Assembly (NCBI GenBank): GCA_001970955.1
Contig: MPUH01000155.1
Coordinates: 29,287-93,286, forward strand
DNA length: 64,000 nt
Origin: Stentor coeruleus
Lineage: Eukaryota > Ciliophora > Heterotrichea > Heterotrichida > Stentoridae
Direction: 5' to 3'
How positions within the stretch are numbered: the first letter of the stretch is position 1; each line of letters opens with the position of its first letter. Of this stretch, positions 31,140 through 40,590 are shown piece after piece. The position numbers and the translations under genes were made by a program. The notes beneath the pieces are model-generated. The model searched no databases and was not told the origin of the DNA. It was given only the letters and a program-made list of their open reading frames with translations.

Positions 31140-31451
31140 TAGGTAGATAGAAACTCTCAATATATTCAAGAATTATTTATCTTATTATTGAGACTTTATT
31201 GTTAATAGTTTCATATTGCATATCACATTATAAAGTTATGAAAAGTATTAGTTTTTGTTGTGATAATAACAAATTCTGTAAAAGTTAATGATTTTAAATT
31301 GAATTTGAATTTATAGTTTCTTATACATTTTCCATAAAAATAACCTTGCCCTATCCTAATTTTCTATGCGTTAAAAAAAGCAAAAATTTACTCTTAATGT
31401 ACAAAACTACCTAATCTACAAACTTATTTTCACCTTCTCAACACATAAAAT
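31140..31451. other. Convergent intergenic spacer
   Basis: Between stops of the RS gene and the PP2C gene. The right third is C-rich and G-poor on the plus strand (G-rich downstream of the PP2C gene in its sense). No gene seen. Confidence 0.45.
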
Positions 31452-32306
31452 CTAAAAGAAAACAGTTACTACACAAATATTATCCTGCGACCCCATAGCA
31501 ACAGCTCTCTGTATCAATTCACTGCTTATATCCAAACTACTCCTCCCTTTATTCGCTCTTATAGTGTTGTGATCCACAACATCCCATATTCCATCAGAAG
31601 CAATAATAAGACACACATCATTTGGTGTGATTATTCTTCTACAAACATTTGGAACACAGCTCACTCCACAGGTTTTTAAATGATGATCCCCTAATGCTCT
31701 TGTCACTGCAAGCTGCCCAGCAACTCTTCCTCTAATAAGAATCCCCCCACCTTTTACAATCCGATCAATTTCAGCTGAATCTGTACATTTATGATCATAA
31801 CTTAATTGATCTGATCTTCCAGATGTTATTAATACAGCTTTAGAGTCTCCAACATTTGCCACATAAAGTACTTTTTGATAACCTTCTTTACGAAGAAAAC
31901 ATACAGTTGCTGTTGTTCCTGAGGTCATTGCCCCAGTTAGACGTAATTGATCATCAACTTTTTGAAAGCATTTTATAAATGCTTGAGGAATATCATCTGG
32001 GAATTCTTGGATACATTTTCTTAGCTCTTCATGAAAGCGAGATTTACAGTAATTAACAGCTTCTATACCTCCATGTCCATCAAATACAGCAAAATATCCT
32101 TGATTTGGATCACCAAGATATGAGTCTATGAGTTTAGCAGCATCTTCCATATAAGGACGGAATTGTATATTTGGTTCTTCTTTGCAAGTGTAGTTATTTA
32201 CAGAACTACCACGAGAATTGTAATGACTTGGGTTGATTTTAGAAATATAATTTTGGGCAGAAAATGCTGCGGAATAAGTAGTCTCAATTTTGTGAGCTGA
32301 TTCCAT
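31452..32306 (-). CDS. PPM/PP2C-type protein phosphatase
   Basis: 284 aa, essentially one catalytic domain. Metal-dependent Ser/Thr phosphatase motifs are all present: RPYMED, FAVFDGHGG, SGTTATVCFLR, YVANVGDSKAVL, GGILIRGRVAGQLAVTRALG, IIASDGIWDVVD and QDNICVVTV. The Asp residues that hold Mg/Mn are intact, so it should be active. The N-terminal 45 residues (AAFSAQNYISKINPSHYNSR) are extra and may be regulatory. No transmembrane or localisation signal. The length is normal for a single-domain PP2C. It is followed upstream by the cyclin gene on the same strand. Substrates unknown. Confidence 0.95.
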   Translation of the reverse strand: MESAHKIETTYSAAFSAQNYISKINPSHYNSRGSSVNNYTCKEEPNIQFRPYMEDAAKLIDSYLGDPNQGYFAVFDGHGGIEAVNYCKSRFHEELRKCIQEFPDDIPQAFIKCFQKVDDQLRLTGAMTSGTTATVCFLRKEGYQKVLYVANVGDSKAVLITSGRSDQLSYDHKCTDSAEIDRIVKGGGILIRGRVAGQLAVTRALGDHHLKTCGVSCVPNVCRRIITPNDVCLIIASDGIWDVVDHNTIRANKGRSSLDISSELIQRAVAMGSQDNICVVTVFF

Positions 32307-32497
32307 TTATTAAGAATTTCTATATGCAAAAAAGGATTTTTTTTTTTTTAATAGGATTAATATAAATTATAGTTTTTTTGATACAACAAAATATAGATTT
32401 TCTATTAAAATGCTAAGTATTTATTATTGAGATAAATTTATGCTAAATGATAAGGAAAATATTAAATTAATAAGATTTGCTAGGGTGTGTAGGAAGA

Positions 32498-33304
32498 TTA
32501 GTATGATTCTGGGAAGTTTATCTTGTAAAAATCTAGGATTTCAGTATAAAGAGATGAATTAAGCTGAGCTCCTGTGAGGATTTTTAAGTCGTTATTCCAA
32601 GGTTGGCTTAATCCGATTTTTTCACGAGCTACTGCAAGACATGTTAAAGCTAAATCTTCAGGGAATACCATGAGAAAACGATTTTCAGCAATACAAAGAT
32701 CAAGTAAAAGTTCAGCATATTCTCTAGCTATTCTGCATATTCTACTATCAGTTACTTCATTGTCAAAGACAAAACCTGAACTGCAGTAAAATTCAAGAAA
32801 ATGAAGGGCTGTAGTTATATGAGTCTTCCAATTTACTAATAAAAGTATATCAACTTCTAGAGATTTCAGATTAAAAGAAGTAAGCTGAGATAATTCTTGG
32901 AAATCAGGCATTTTTTCTGACTGTTCTGTTTTGCAGATGATTATAATACAAGCAAGAGCTATTGACTGATAAAGAATTTTTGGGATTTTACTTAATGAAT
33001 GGGATTGGTCCATAAGATAAATTGATAAATGAATTGTCAATGGTCTAAGTTTATATGACTCACACAATTCTATTATCCACTCAACTAAAGCTTTTCTATT
33101 TTCCAAATAACTCTGATTATCCAAATTCACTTTCCTCTGCCTGATTCTTAACTCTTTAACAATTTCTTCAGGTTCATCCTGAATGGGAATAAAATATTGA
33201 ACTTCTCTGACAACTTTTGCCCCGGAACTAGGTGCAAAAGCCCCACATTGCTTGCAAATCCTACTTTTAATTTTTTTCCTATCCCAAGAATGCTTACACA
33301 GCAT
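32498..33304 (-). CDS. Cyclin-like protein with N-terminal zinc ribbon
   Basis: 268 aa. Residues 65-190 form a cyclin box: NRKALVEWIIELCESYKLRP with the helix-1 Lys and following Arg, then IHLSIYLMDQSHSL, YQSIALACIIIICKTEQSEK and LEVDILLLVNWKTHITTA, closest in style to A/B-type cyclins. The N-terminus (MLCKHSWDRKKIKSRICKQCG) has a Cys/His and a CxxC pair that could bind one zinc. A second, weaker cyclin fold follows. Cyclins activate CDKs in cell cycle or transcription control. No destruction box is evident near the start. Subtype is uncertain. Confidence 0.82.
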   Translation of the reverse strand: MLCKHSWDRKKIKSRICKQCGAFAPSSGAKVVREVQYFIPIQDEPEEIVKELRIRQRKVNLDNQSYLENRKALVEWIIELCESYKLRPLTIHLSIYLMDQSHSLSKIPKILYQSIALACIIIICKTEQSEKMPDFQELSQLTSFNLKSLEVDILLLVNWKTHITTALHFLEFYCSSGFVFDNEVTDSRICRIAREYAELLLDLCIAENRFLMVFPEDLALTCLAVAREKIGLSQPWNNDLKILTGAQLNSSLYTEILDFYKINFPESY

Positions 33305-33873
33305 ATAATATAAATGGATTAATAATCTCTAGAATGAAATGATTATTATATCTTTAAAGTTGTGCTGATTATTTGGATTATCGCTTGGCTATTGTCTAGC
33401 CTTTACTAATTTTCTTCTTTTATAGTATATTTTTGTAGTGAAGTTTTTATTTCTCTATCGATCTTATTATTTCTTATATTTTGTATTTTTCTCTAAGTGC
33501 TTTTTTCAAATTCTTCATCTCATAAAACAATATACGTTAATAAAAAAGTTTTAGTCATTTTATTCGCGTATTTTTTGAGTTTGTCTTCTATTTCGTATCT
33601 TGAGTTTTTTATAAATTATACTTTTAAAATACAATTTTACCCCAATTCCATAAACTCACATCTTTGAAATCTATTATAACCTTAATTAAACATGAATCCT
33701 CATATCATAATTTCTTCCCAATCTTAAAATAATAAACCCAATAATACATCTTCAATTTCATCATTAATAAGCTTTATTCATATCAAAAATATTTTAAATT
33801 TTTATCTGAAATCCAACCTTTAATTATAACAAAAAATCATTAGTATGATATTAATACAATAAAAAATTATCAT
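33305..33873. promoter_or_regulatory. Divergent intergenic region
   Basis: 569 bp between the cyclin start (minus) and a coiled-coil gene start (plus). T-rich on the left; moderately C-rich and G-poor from 33600 to the plus-strand start. No gene seen. Confidence 0.4.
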
Positions 33874-35019
33874 ATGGAAGATAAGAATCTGTCCTCAAAC
33901 ATAGATGAAGAAATTGAATTTATAAAATCAAAGCTCAATCTAATAAATCCTCAAATTATTGTCAAGTCTATTGATGAATCTCCTACCTTTCCAGAAGTAA
34001 AAGCAAGTTCACAGTCATCTTTATCTTTAGCTAAACAATACCGACGAAGCATTAAAAATAGTGGAGACACTGAGACAAATGCTATAATATCCCCAATAGA
34101 TGGATCAATTCTTGATGATCAGGCTAACGATTGGAAAAGTTCAGAAGGGGAAGATAAAGAAAAAACAGAGGAACTTTGTGAAGGACTGAGAAAAAAAGAC
34201 GAGATAATCAAAATTCTTAAACAGGAAAATTTTAGATTGAAGCTTAGATTAGAAAGCCAAAAATCTCAAACAGAACAATTAGAAGTAGACTTGGAATATT
34301 GCATGGAGCAAAACACCCAAGCGTATCAAGAAATCCAAGACCTGAAAAGCGAAATTTCCTCCTATCAAGAAAGCTATGAACATGATGATTCATTATCATC
34401 CTTACCCGTTTCTCGACTAAATTATAAATCAATCACTGATAATGATTTACAAGTAATCTTAATATAGAAAAGCGAAAACACCCGTTTACGCCAACAAATA
34501 GAAATCCTCGAACATGAAAAAAACCTTATAAATTTCAAATACAAAGAACTTGAAAAAAAGCACTCTGACCTTATGAAAGATATTCTCCTCATGAAAAGAA
34601 GCCAAATCAACTACTTATCTTCACCCAAATCATCAGTACTCAATTCACAAAACTTCGAACACAGTGCAAATACAACCCAAGCAACAACAATCGATTTCCA
34701 TAGACAAATCGCTGCAAGTTTAGAAAAAGAAAACAAATCTTTAAAAGCTGAAAACAATATTCTTAACAAAAAACTGGCGAAATTTGAACTTGATAAAAAA
34801 TTTTTGACTAAAGAACCAGAAATAATAAAAGACTTAACGAAACTATTAAAAGTCAAGACTGAAAAAGAGTTGTATACAAGAATTATGTATATAAATGAAT
34901 TTTACTATCAAAATAAAGAACAGAAAAAGCTTTTGCAAAAAATCACGAGTTACGTTGAAAAAGAAACAGGCGAGGTAGGGATAACACTTAAAGAACTTGG
35001 GGATTTCTTTACGGTTTAA
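33874..35019 (+). CDS. Coiled-coil protein with one 15-nt intron, 376 aa
   Basis: Two open stretches (to 34467 and from 34468) are one gene: the first ends in a TAG that is the last base triplet of a perfect 15-nt intron. The joined protein has a Ser-rich acidic N-terminus (FIKSKLNLINPQIIVKSIDE), a long coiled coil from about residue 100 (EIIKILKQENFRLKLRLESQ onward), a short Ser/Asn linker and a second coiled coil near residues 275-310. No other domain. Likely a structural or centrosomal protein, but that is only a guess from the coiled coil. Confidence 0.82.
34453..34467 (+). other. 15-nt spliceosomal intron
   Basis: GTAATCTTAATATAG, phase 0. It joins two coiled-coil segments in one frame. 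A at position 10, TAG end. Confidence 0.88.
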
Positions 35020-35071
35020 ATAGTTTATTAACTAAAATCTCAAATTTTGTTAATCATTATTTAAAAAAACA

Positions 35072-35542
35072 TCAATCATTTTTCTCAAAATAAGACTCTT
35101 TAGAATCATTTTCCTTATATCTAAACTCAGCCTTATACCCAGTTCTGTTTTCAAACCCAAAAAATAAAACTTTTGAATCTTCAACATAAGTGTTTTTTTT
35201 CGGGACCATACGTCTTGCACTTTTCAGTTCCCTCACCGAACTTCTTCTCAACTTGTTTTTTATAATTTGATCACTTAAGCATTTGTTTAATTCTTTAATT
35301 TTCCCAGAATCATCTTGTGTAGGTTCTTCCAAAGGAAGTAAATGTGTTGGAAAATTCCTCACTGAACTTTTACTTCCCTCTTGTAAACACCCTCTAGTCT
35401 CTGAACGTGGGGAGTTTGATTTATAATGAAATCTTTCAATAACTTCAAAGCAATAAGCTTGACTATTTTACTATTACTTTTTCATAGTCTGTGTTTTTTC
35501 CATAAGTTTTTGAAGTCGTGAGTCTGTGTCTCTATGTAGCAT
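35072..35542 (-). CDS. Small basic protein with one 15-nt intron, 151 aa
   Basis: Not recognised. The last 96 codons are open, but the proper start lies upstream: an in-frame stop there falls inside a 15-nt intron (35463-35477). Removing it gives a protein beginning MLHRDTDSRLQKLMEK and running through YCFEVIERFHYKSN into the longer exon. The protein is basic (RRSSVRELKSARRMVPKK) with an acidic/aromatic end. The stop is TGA, one of only two in the window. A Met 13 codons further in is an alternative start. Its start codon is 11 bp from that of the prefoldin gene on the other strand. Confidence 0.68.
35463..35477 (-). other. 15-nt spliceosomal intron (minus strand)
   Basis: In the sense of the gene: GTAATAGTAAAATAG, phase 2. 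It contains in-frame stops; removal extends the gene to an ATG at 35540-35542. Fits the GTA-N6-A-NN-TAG pattern. Confidence 0.78.
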
Positions 35543-35553
35543 TTATATTAAAT
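35543..35553. promoter_or_regulatory. 11-bp spacer between divergent start codons
   Basis: TTATATTAAAT separates ATG 35540-35542 (minus) from ATG 35554-35556 (plus). Any leader or promoter of one gene must overlap the coding region of the other. If the minus gene starts at its internal Met the gap is still only about 50 bp. Confidence 0.6.
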
Positions 35554-36099
35554 ATGAGCCAAACGATACCTTTATCTCAGCCTTCATCAAACCCAAGGAA
35601 AATACCAAGTGTCGTATTTTTTGTAAGAGACACATAGGAACATGTTGGAGAATTAGTGGCTCAATATGGTGCTGACCCTTTGCTTAAACAGCTAAATGAA
35701 CTCTATAGCAAGTATAAATTCATGGAAGCCCAGTTGCAAAGAAGTAAGCAAGTTTTAAGAGCTAAACTTCCTGATATAACAAATGCTTTAGAAATGGTTG
35801 AGTATCTTCAAAGCACACAAGAGGAGGTTAAAGTTGATTTCCAGCTTTCTGATTGTGTTTGGACTAAAGCTGAAATCCCTCAAACCCCATCTGTAGCTTT
35901 GTGGCTTGGAGCTAATGTTATGCTCGAATACCCTCATGAGGAAGCGATTGATTTGTTGAGGAAAAATTTAGGGAATGCTGAAAGCGCTTTGGAGTCTACG
36001 AATGAAGATTTGAAGTTTCTTAAAGAGCAGATAACTACTTGTGAAGTCAATCTTTCGAGGGTTTACAACTATACTGTGATTTCGCGACAAGGGAAATAA
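35554..36099 (+). CDS. PFDN3: Prefoldin subunit 3 (VBP1/PAC10)
   Basis: 176 aa after removal of a 15-nt intron. Prefoldin is a hexameric cytosolic chaperone that hands nascent actin and tubulin to the CCT/TRiC chaperonin; subunit 3 is an alpha-type subunit. The first exon MSQTIPLSQPSS...KIPSVVFF joined to EHVGELVAQY gives the conserved IP.vvF.edv start of the family. Then KYKFMEAQLQRSKQ and the family hallmark LWLGANVMLEYP are followed by the second coiled-coil arm (NLGNAESALESTNEDLKFLK) and VYNYTV. Length is normal. Without the intron the gene would lack its conserved N-terminus, which supports the splice call. Confidence 0.95.
35623..35637 (+). other. 15-nt spliceosomal intron (prefoldin gene)
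   Basis: GTAAGAGACACATAG, phase 0, ends in an in-frame TAG. Removal joins IPSVVFF to EHVGEL, matching the conserved prefoldin subunit 3 N-terminus. This is the best protein-level proof of a 15-nt intron in the window. Confidence 0.93.
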
Positions 36100-36341
36100 T
36101 ATAGTAAGTTGATTAGTCATGGTAATTGATAATGGATATGGAAAATAGTTAGGTTTTTATGGGTTTTTTGAGGTGTAGAAATGGGGGGAGTTTTGATGGG
36201 AATTGCTGAAGTGCTGAAGAAATCTTGTTTGTAGTAGTGACGTTAAGGTTTTATTAATGTTTTTTATGCTGAAATGGAACTATGATTTTTTTCATATTAC
36301 TCAATGAATTTAACCCTGTATACTAGAAACTACATCAATTT
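36100..36341. other. 3' flank of the prefoldin gene
   Basis: G-rich and C-poor just after the stop, as downstream of other plus-strand genes here. No gene seen. Confidence 0.4.
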
Positions 36342-36581
36342 TTATCCTCTACCAAGTTTATTGATATTAAAAGCATTAAGAATTTTTACATAGTCGATAT
36401 TTTTAATACTCCTTTTAAAAACATCATCCTGAGTGTTTGCAAATAATATTCTGTATACAATGACAAAGTAAATAGTCTTTACAATAATTAATATTCCTAT
36501 TAAACTTCCTCCTTTTACATTCTTATTAGTTTTTATAAAATCTATAAACTTTTCCACTGGATTGTATAAAAGCTTAACCAT
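36342..36581 (-). CDS. Possible small membrane protein, 79 aa
   Basis: Short open frame with ATG and TAA. It has one clear hydrophobic stretch (SLIGILIIVKTIYFVIVYRI) after a Lys-rich start (FIDFIKTNKNVKG) and a basic C-terminus ending KLGRG. Codon choice looks like the neighbours. The surrounding 800 bp holds no other gene. No homologue recognised, so it could be chance. Confidence 0.42.
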   Translation of the reverse strand: MVKLLYNPVEKFIDFIKTNKNVKGGSLIGILIIVKTIYFVIVYRILFANTQDDVFKRSIKNIDYVKILNAFNINKLGRG

Positions 36582-36933
36582 ACTAAGAAAGCCTAAAATA
36601 AGTAATCACAATTGATTCTATGCTTTATATCTCTATTCATATTTCCTCTAATTTTAAGAGTTTCTTATAACGATTTTATGCTAAAAATATTATCAATACT
36701 TATCTTTATACTAATACCGACTAGGATCAACATGTCATATTTCCCTATCTTTTAAGATTATTTTTACATTAATAAATTCTAACACCTAGATTCATGTATT
36801 TTCTGAATTTAACTTTTGGTTTCTGAATGCAGTTTTCATAAGGTCTAAAGGTTAGGATTTATATTTTATATTCATATAAAAGTGCTTTTTTTTATAGATA
36901 AAGGATAGATGATTGTATTTTTTTGGAATATTA
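36582..36933. other. Intergenic spacer
   Basis: AT-rich, no clear repeat or gene; presumably promoters for the two small flanking genes. Confidence 0.4.
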
Positions 36934-37230
36934 ATGTATGTAAATCACTTACTTAGGGTAAGGGAGAAAAACTTGTTCCCTAATTCAATGTACCAGAAAA
37001 GGATGAATACTCATTATAAGACTGTTGCTAGATCCCCAAGTCCAACAAAAGATTATAGTATCACTAAACCTAGAAGACTTCCACCTTTAGCTTATCCTAA
37101 CACCAACACCAGCTTTCCATCCGTAAGCGTATCAATCCCATCAAGAAACGAAAGTTTTCCTGTATGCAGTTCAGATGAAGACTCATCTGACGATTTCTCC
37201 CAGCGCCTAGTTCCAAAATTCTACAACTAA
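36934..37230 (+). CDS. Small hypothetical Ser/Pro-rich protein
   Basis: About 98 aa from ATG 36934; a second ATG at 36988 would give about 80 aa and may be the true start, since the segment before it (YVNHLLRVREKNLF) is less biased. The remainder is Ser/Pro/Arg-rich (TVARSPSPTKDYSITKPRRL) and ends with an acidic Ser/Asp patch (CSSDEDSSDDF) and FYN. It looks disordered and phosphorylatable. No domain. Confidence 0.55.
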   Translation: MYVNHLLRVREKNLFPNSMYQKRMNTHYKTVARSPSPTKDYSITKPRRLPPLAYPNTNTSFPSVSVSIPSRNESFPVCSSDEDSSDDFSQRLVPKFYN

Positions 37231-37338
37231 CCATGTAAACCTAATAAAAAAAATCCTACACCCACAACTTTCTAAACTCAAAAATCCCTCACCTATTTTA
37301 TATAATAGACCCCTTCACTAAATGGTGTTAGCAAAATA

Positions 37339-38271
37339 ATGTGGCCAATAGAATCCCCAGCAACACAAACTCGATCAAATAGTTCACAAAGTTCTCTAAG
37401 CCCTCAATCTTTTTCTCTACATCCAGAATGTATCCATTATCTTACCTGTAGTTATTGTACAGAACCATTTAGTGATTATGTTTATTCCTGTTTAAGTCAT
37501 CCAGATGTAAAAATCTGTATGGACTGTTATAGGAGGAAAATCATGTGTTTTCATTGTAAAAAAGAACTTCAACGAAGCTTACAAGTTGAAGAAATCTTAG
37601 GGATGATTTCAATTGCATGTACTATATGTGGGAATACTGTTAGGATGTCTGATTATTCAAAACATAGAATCAAATGCGAAACTAGAGGTAGATTTACTTG
37701 TGCATATGAAGTCGGTGATCAAAAATGCACATTCTGTACTGAAAAAACCGAGTTTATTTATACGCATTATGTTGTTGATCATCGTGTGGTTGAATATAAC
37801 TCACTTGTAGACTCGATAGTTCTTCCACATGCTCAGCTTCATTTTCACCCTAGAGAAATCGAAAAACCTTTTAAAACAGTATTAGGACTTCCTTGTTATT
37901 CATCTGTATGTTATTTGTATATATTGAATTATCAAGGGTTTAAGGTACTTGTTGAGTTTTTCTATAGAATTCCAAATCGGAGTTTTATGTTTATTCTTCG
38001 TTCAGAAAAACCTGTAAAAATGCAGTTACAGATGCTTGTACCAAAACATTCGGTTTTTGGGATTTCAATGGGTTTACTTAGTGATGAAGTTGAGACCCGT
38101 GAAGGAAAAACAATATCTTTTAATGATGAACACCCTTTACATATGAACCCAAACCATATGATCAGGAGTATTTGTGCTTTTGAAATCGATATTTTTGATA
38201 TGTATGAAAAATACTCACTGATTCATGGAGACTGCCGCTTTACGCAATTTGGATTTAAAATTGTATATTAA
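37339..38271 (+). CDS. SIAH/SINA-like E3 ubiquitin ligase
   Basis: 310 aa. Residues 36-75 form a RING-like set of Cys/His: CSYCTEPF, CLSHPDVKICMDCYRRKI, MCFHCKKEL. Next comes a zinc-finger pair (CTICGNTVRMSDYSKHRIKC, then CAYEVGDQKC...H..H) as in SIAH proteins, followed by a beta-rich C-terminal domain (residues 165-310) in the position of the substrate-binding TRAF-like domain. SIAH ligases ubiquitinate proteins for proteasomal decay. The RING spacing is somewhat unusual, so E2 binding is likely but not certain. The gene end is duplicated after an N at 38293. Confidence 0.78.
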   Translation: MWPIESPATQTRSNSSQSSLSPQSFSLHPECIHYLTCSYCTEPFSDYVYSCLSHPDVKICMDCYRRKIMCFHCKKELQRSLQVEEILGMISIACTICGNTVRMSDYSKHRIKCETRGRFTCAYEVGDQKCTFCTEKTEFIYTHYVVDHRVVEYNSLVDSIVLPHAQLHFHPREIEKPFKTVLGLPCYSSVCYLYILNYQGFKVLVEFFYRIPNRSFMFILRSEKPVKMQLQMLVPKHSVFGISMGLLSDEVETREGKTISFNDEHPLHMNPNHMIRSICAFEIDIFDMYEKYSLIHGDCRFTQFGFKIVY

Positions 38272-38348
38272 AAGGCTTGTAAGGTAAATAATNCTTTACG
38301 CAATTTGGATTTAAAATTGTATATTAAAAGGCTTGTAAGGTAAATAAT
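38240..38348. repeat. N-separated duplicate of the SIAH-like gene 3' end
   Basis: About 53 bases (CTTTACGCAATTTGGATTTA onward) occur on both sides of the N at 38293, covering the last codons and stop. Contig-overlap artefact. Confidence 0.85.
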
Positions 38349-38442
38349 AATAAGCTTTTCTTGCATTTTTTGTAATTATGTTTTTTCTTAAAGATAATAT
38401 AATAGAAGATATGAGATTAGTTATAGGTTTGTTTACGTTAGA

Positions 38443-38853
38443 CTATAATATTTTAATTCCATTCTCTTCAACTTTTTTGTTTCGCTTATAACAAGCTTGA
38501 CACTGACCTTTTGCGTATTTTTTCTTGAGCTCAAGCTGACGAGAACAAGATAAACATGTAAAGAGCTGGGTCCCAGGTTTTAAGTTGGCGAGATCAGGTT
38601 CAAAGTCTTTTGATGGTCTTCCTCTTTTTCTTGGCCCAAGCTCTGTAGCATATTGGACATGAATTCCAACGTAAGGGTTGGTCCAAGAATTTGCTGGTTT
38701 TGATACACAAATTTTTTTCCTGCTCTTGAGTCTCAGGATTTCTACAGTTTCTGTATATTGGCTAGTATATTTCCTGATCTGCTCTAGTTTTTTATTAAAT
38801 TCAATTGTGTTCTTAACAAGGTCCATATTGATATCAACTACTTTTTTGAACAC
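38443..38853 (-). CDS. AT-hook / zinc-ribbon protein, 136 aa
   Basis: N-terminal helix (LVKNTIEFNKKLEQIRKYTS), then a basic segment, an AT-hook (PRKRGRPSK, residues about 75-83) that binds the minor groove of AT-rich DNA, and a C-terminal zinc ribbon with two CxxC pairs (CLSCSRQLELKKKYAKGQC and CQAC). This suggests a small nuclear DNA-binding protein, possibly a chromatin or transcription factor. The family is not recognised. It starts at ATG 38853; the right flank is strongly G-rich on the plus strand. Confidence 0.78.
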   Translation of the reverse strand: MFKKVVDINMDLVKNTIEFNKKLEQIRKYTSQYTETVEILRLKSRKKICVSKPANSWTNPYVGIHVQYATELGPRKRGRPSKDFEPDLANLKPGTQLFTCLSCSRQLELKKKYAKGQCQACYKRNKKVEENGIKIL

Positions 38854-40047
38854 TTGGATATAGGGTAAACTTTAAGGGTAGAATATTTTATGGCTTTTTT
38901 AAGCATTGGAAATGTGCTTGTGGGTTTTTGGCAGAAAAATTTGAGAGTTCGGGAAATTTTTGGTAGGATTTTGTTTTAGAAAATAAGTTGTGAGTGGGTT
39001 TTTGTTGTTGAGATAGTTGGATGGAGGAATTTTGTGGGTTTTTTGTGTGAAATTTTGTGTAGGGATTTGGAGAAGTTTGTGTGATTTTGTGTGGTTTAAT
39101 TTTTTTAAGCGATATGACTATGCTGGTATTAGGATTTTTAGGGGTTTTGGATTGGGTTTTAAATTGGTTTTTTTATATAAAATGGTCATTATTAGTTGAA
39201 TGGTTTATAAGTTAATTAATTAGAAAATTTGTTGGCTACTTTTATTCTTTAACTTGATACACGCTTAGCTAGTTCTCCACAAAAAATGAGTCTAATATTA
39301 GTTTATACCTCTCTGACTTAATAAAGTTTATTATTTCTATACATTATAATCTTGCCTATTCAAGGAAGCTCTTTTCAAAGATATCAATAATAAATGAGTT
39401 AATAATTATCATCAATTTTTTTAAAATACAGAAACAAAAACCTTTTTTTTAATTTCTTCTTTTCTACCCACATGGCTGTGACTGCTAATTTCTTATCCTC
39501 TTTCTATGCTTTGAGAGCAATCTAACTGATTTCAGTTTTTATATATAATAATTTAAGATACTCATCAAATATGCAAGTTTAAATAAAAAATGTGCGAAAT
39601 TATCAAATTAAAGTTAGACATGGCATGATTTATTTTTGATAAATTAGATTGTCTAGAATAAAATTTTTTTGATTCCTAAATTATTAACCTAACAATCATA
39701 ACTAGTACTAAATTATTTCTTTTTTAACAATAAATAATATCATCATAAACATTTATTTTTTAAGTAATCAGTACCCTATTTTCAACTCATAAACCTTTCT
39801 AAACCCTAAATCATTTAGTAAAAACTATTAAAAAATATAGATACTTTTTTATAATATTTAACTTAAATAACAAAAGTCAGTCTTAAAAATAACACAAAAT
39901 ATTAAAGTCACAATATTAAAATTTACCAACATTTTATCATTTGGCGCGAACAATTTTGAAAAAGCTTTATAAGTCTTGTTGAAGATTTTTATTAAATTCA
40001 AAGAATTTAAAGGCCATTCCATTAGATTAATTTTGATATTCTGATAA
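38854..40047. other. Long intergenic region
   Basis: 1.2 kb. Bases 38880-39200 are strongly G-rich and C-poor, the promoter-side pattern of the minus-strand AT-hook gene. The rest is plain AT-rich. A T/G-only open frame at 39017-39199 has no protein-like composition. No RNA gene seen. Confidence 0.5.
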
Positions 40048-40590
40048 ATGAAAAGTTCAAGAAGCACAAAATCCAAAAGATTAATAATAAGCCCAGAAGG
40101 CAAACCTAGAATAATCACGACGTTGTGTAACTCAGAAAAACCAATTATAAGCTGTAGTATTACTGGGCATAAACAAGCTAATGCAGACCCTTTTAGAGAA
40201 GTTGCAAAAGGAACAACGCACTGCAAATTAAAGCCTATCTTAATTAAAAAGAAGCTCTCACCAAGTAATAGTAGAAGTCTAAATGCAATTTCTATTAAAA
40301 TACCTGATTTATCTGAAGATGGTAAATTTAGACATAATAGATTTGTTTTACCTGCAATTAATCGCCAAATAGAAGAAGGTACCAAAAAGTCTCGAGTTAT
40401 TATATTTGAGGAATTCAAAAATTCTTTGCCACATGTTATGAGTGATGGTGTTTTACAGACAGTAAAGCATAGAAAACCTGATCTTACATTCAAGAATGCT
40501 AAGAAAAAAGAATTGACTGAGTTAGAAATTTCTTTTGGATATGATAGAGAAAGCCCTATTTTGACTTCGCGCAACCCATTTAAAGGATAG
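40048..40590 (+). CDS. Hypothetical basic protein, 180 aa
   Basis: Not recognised. Basic, Ser/Lys-rich (SSRSTKSKRLIISPEGKPRI; KPILIKKKLSPSNSRSLN), with a more ordered C-terminal part (RVIIFEEFKNSLPHVM; LTELEISFGYDRE). An even longer frame exists on the opposite strand (39858-40574), but its product is an unbroken run of hydrophobic residues, as expected of an antisense shadow, and it lacks family signs. The plus-strand reading is preferred. Confidence 0.58.
   Translation: MKSSRSTKSKRLIISPEGKPRIITTLCNSEKPIISCSITGHKQANADPFREVAKGTTHCKLKPILIKKKLSPSNSRSLNAISIKIPDLSEDGKFRHNRFVLPAINRQIEEGTKKSRVIIFEEFKNSLPHVMSDGVLQTVKHRKPDLTFKNAKKKELTELEISFGYDRESPILTSRNPFKG

Noticed and set aside
37222-37338. Single transcript joining the small Ser/Pro protein to the SIAH-like gene
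   Set aside because: Stops lie between them in the frame and no 15/16-nt intron bridges the gap; the spacer is C-rich like other 5' flanks.
39017-39199. 60-codon frame rich in Trp, Phe and Gly
   Set aside because: It lies in the G/T-only flank of a minus-strand gene; the composition explains the open frame.
39858-40574. 238-codon open frame on the minus strand overlapping the basic protein gene
   Set aside because: Its product is uniformly hydrophobic without a membrane-protein pattern, typical of the complement of a Ser/Lys-rich coding sequence; the plus-strand frame is more protein-like.
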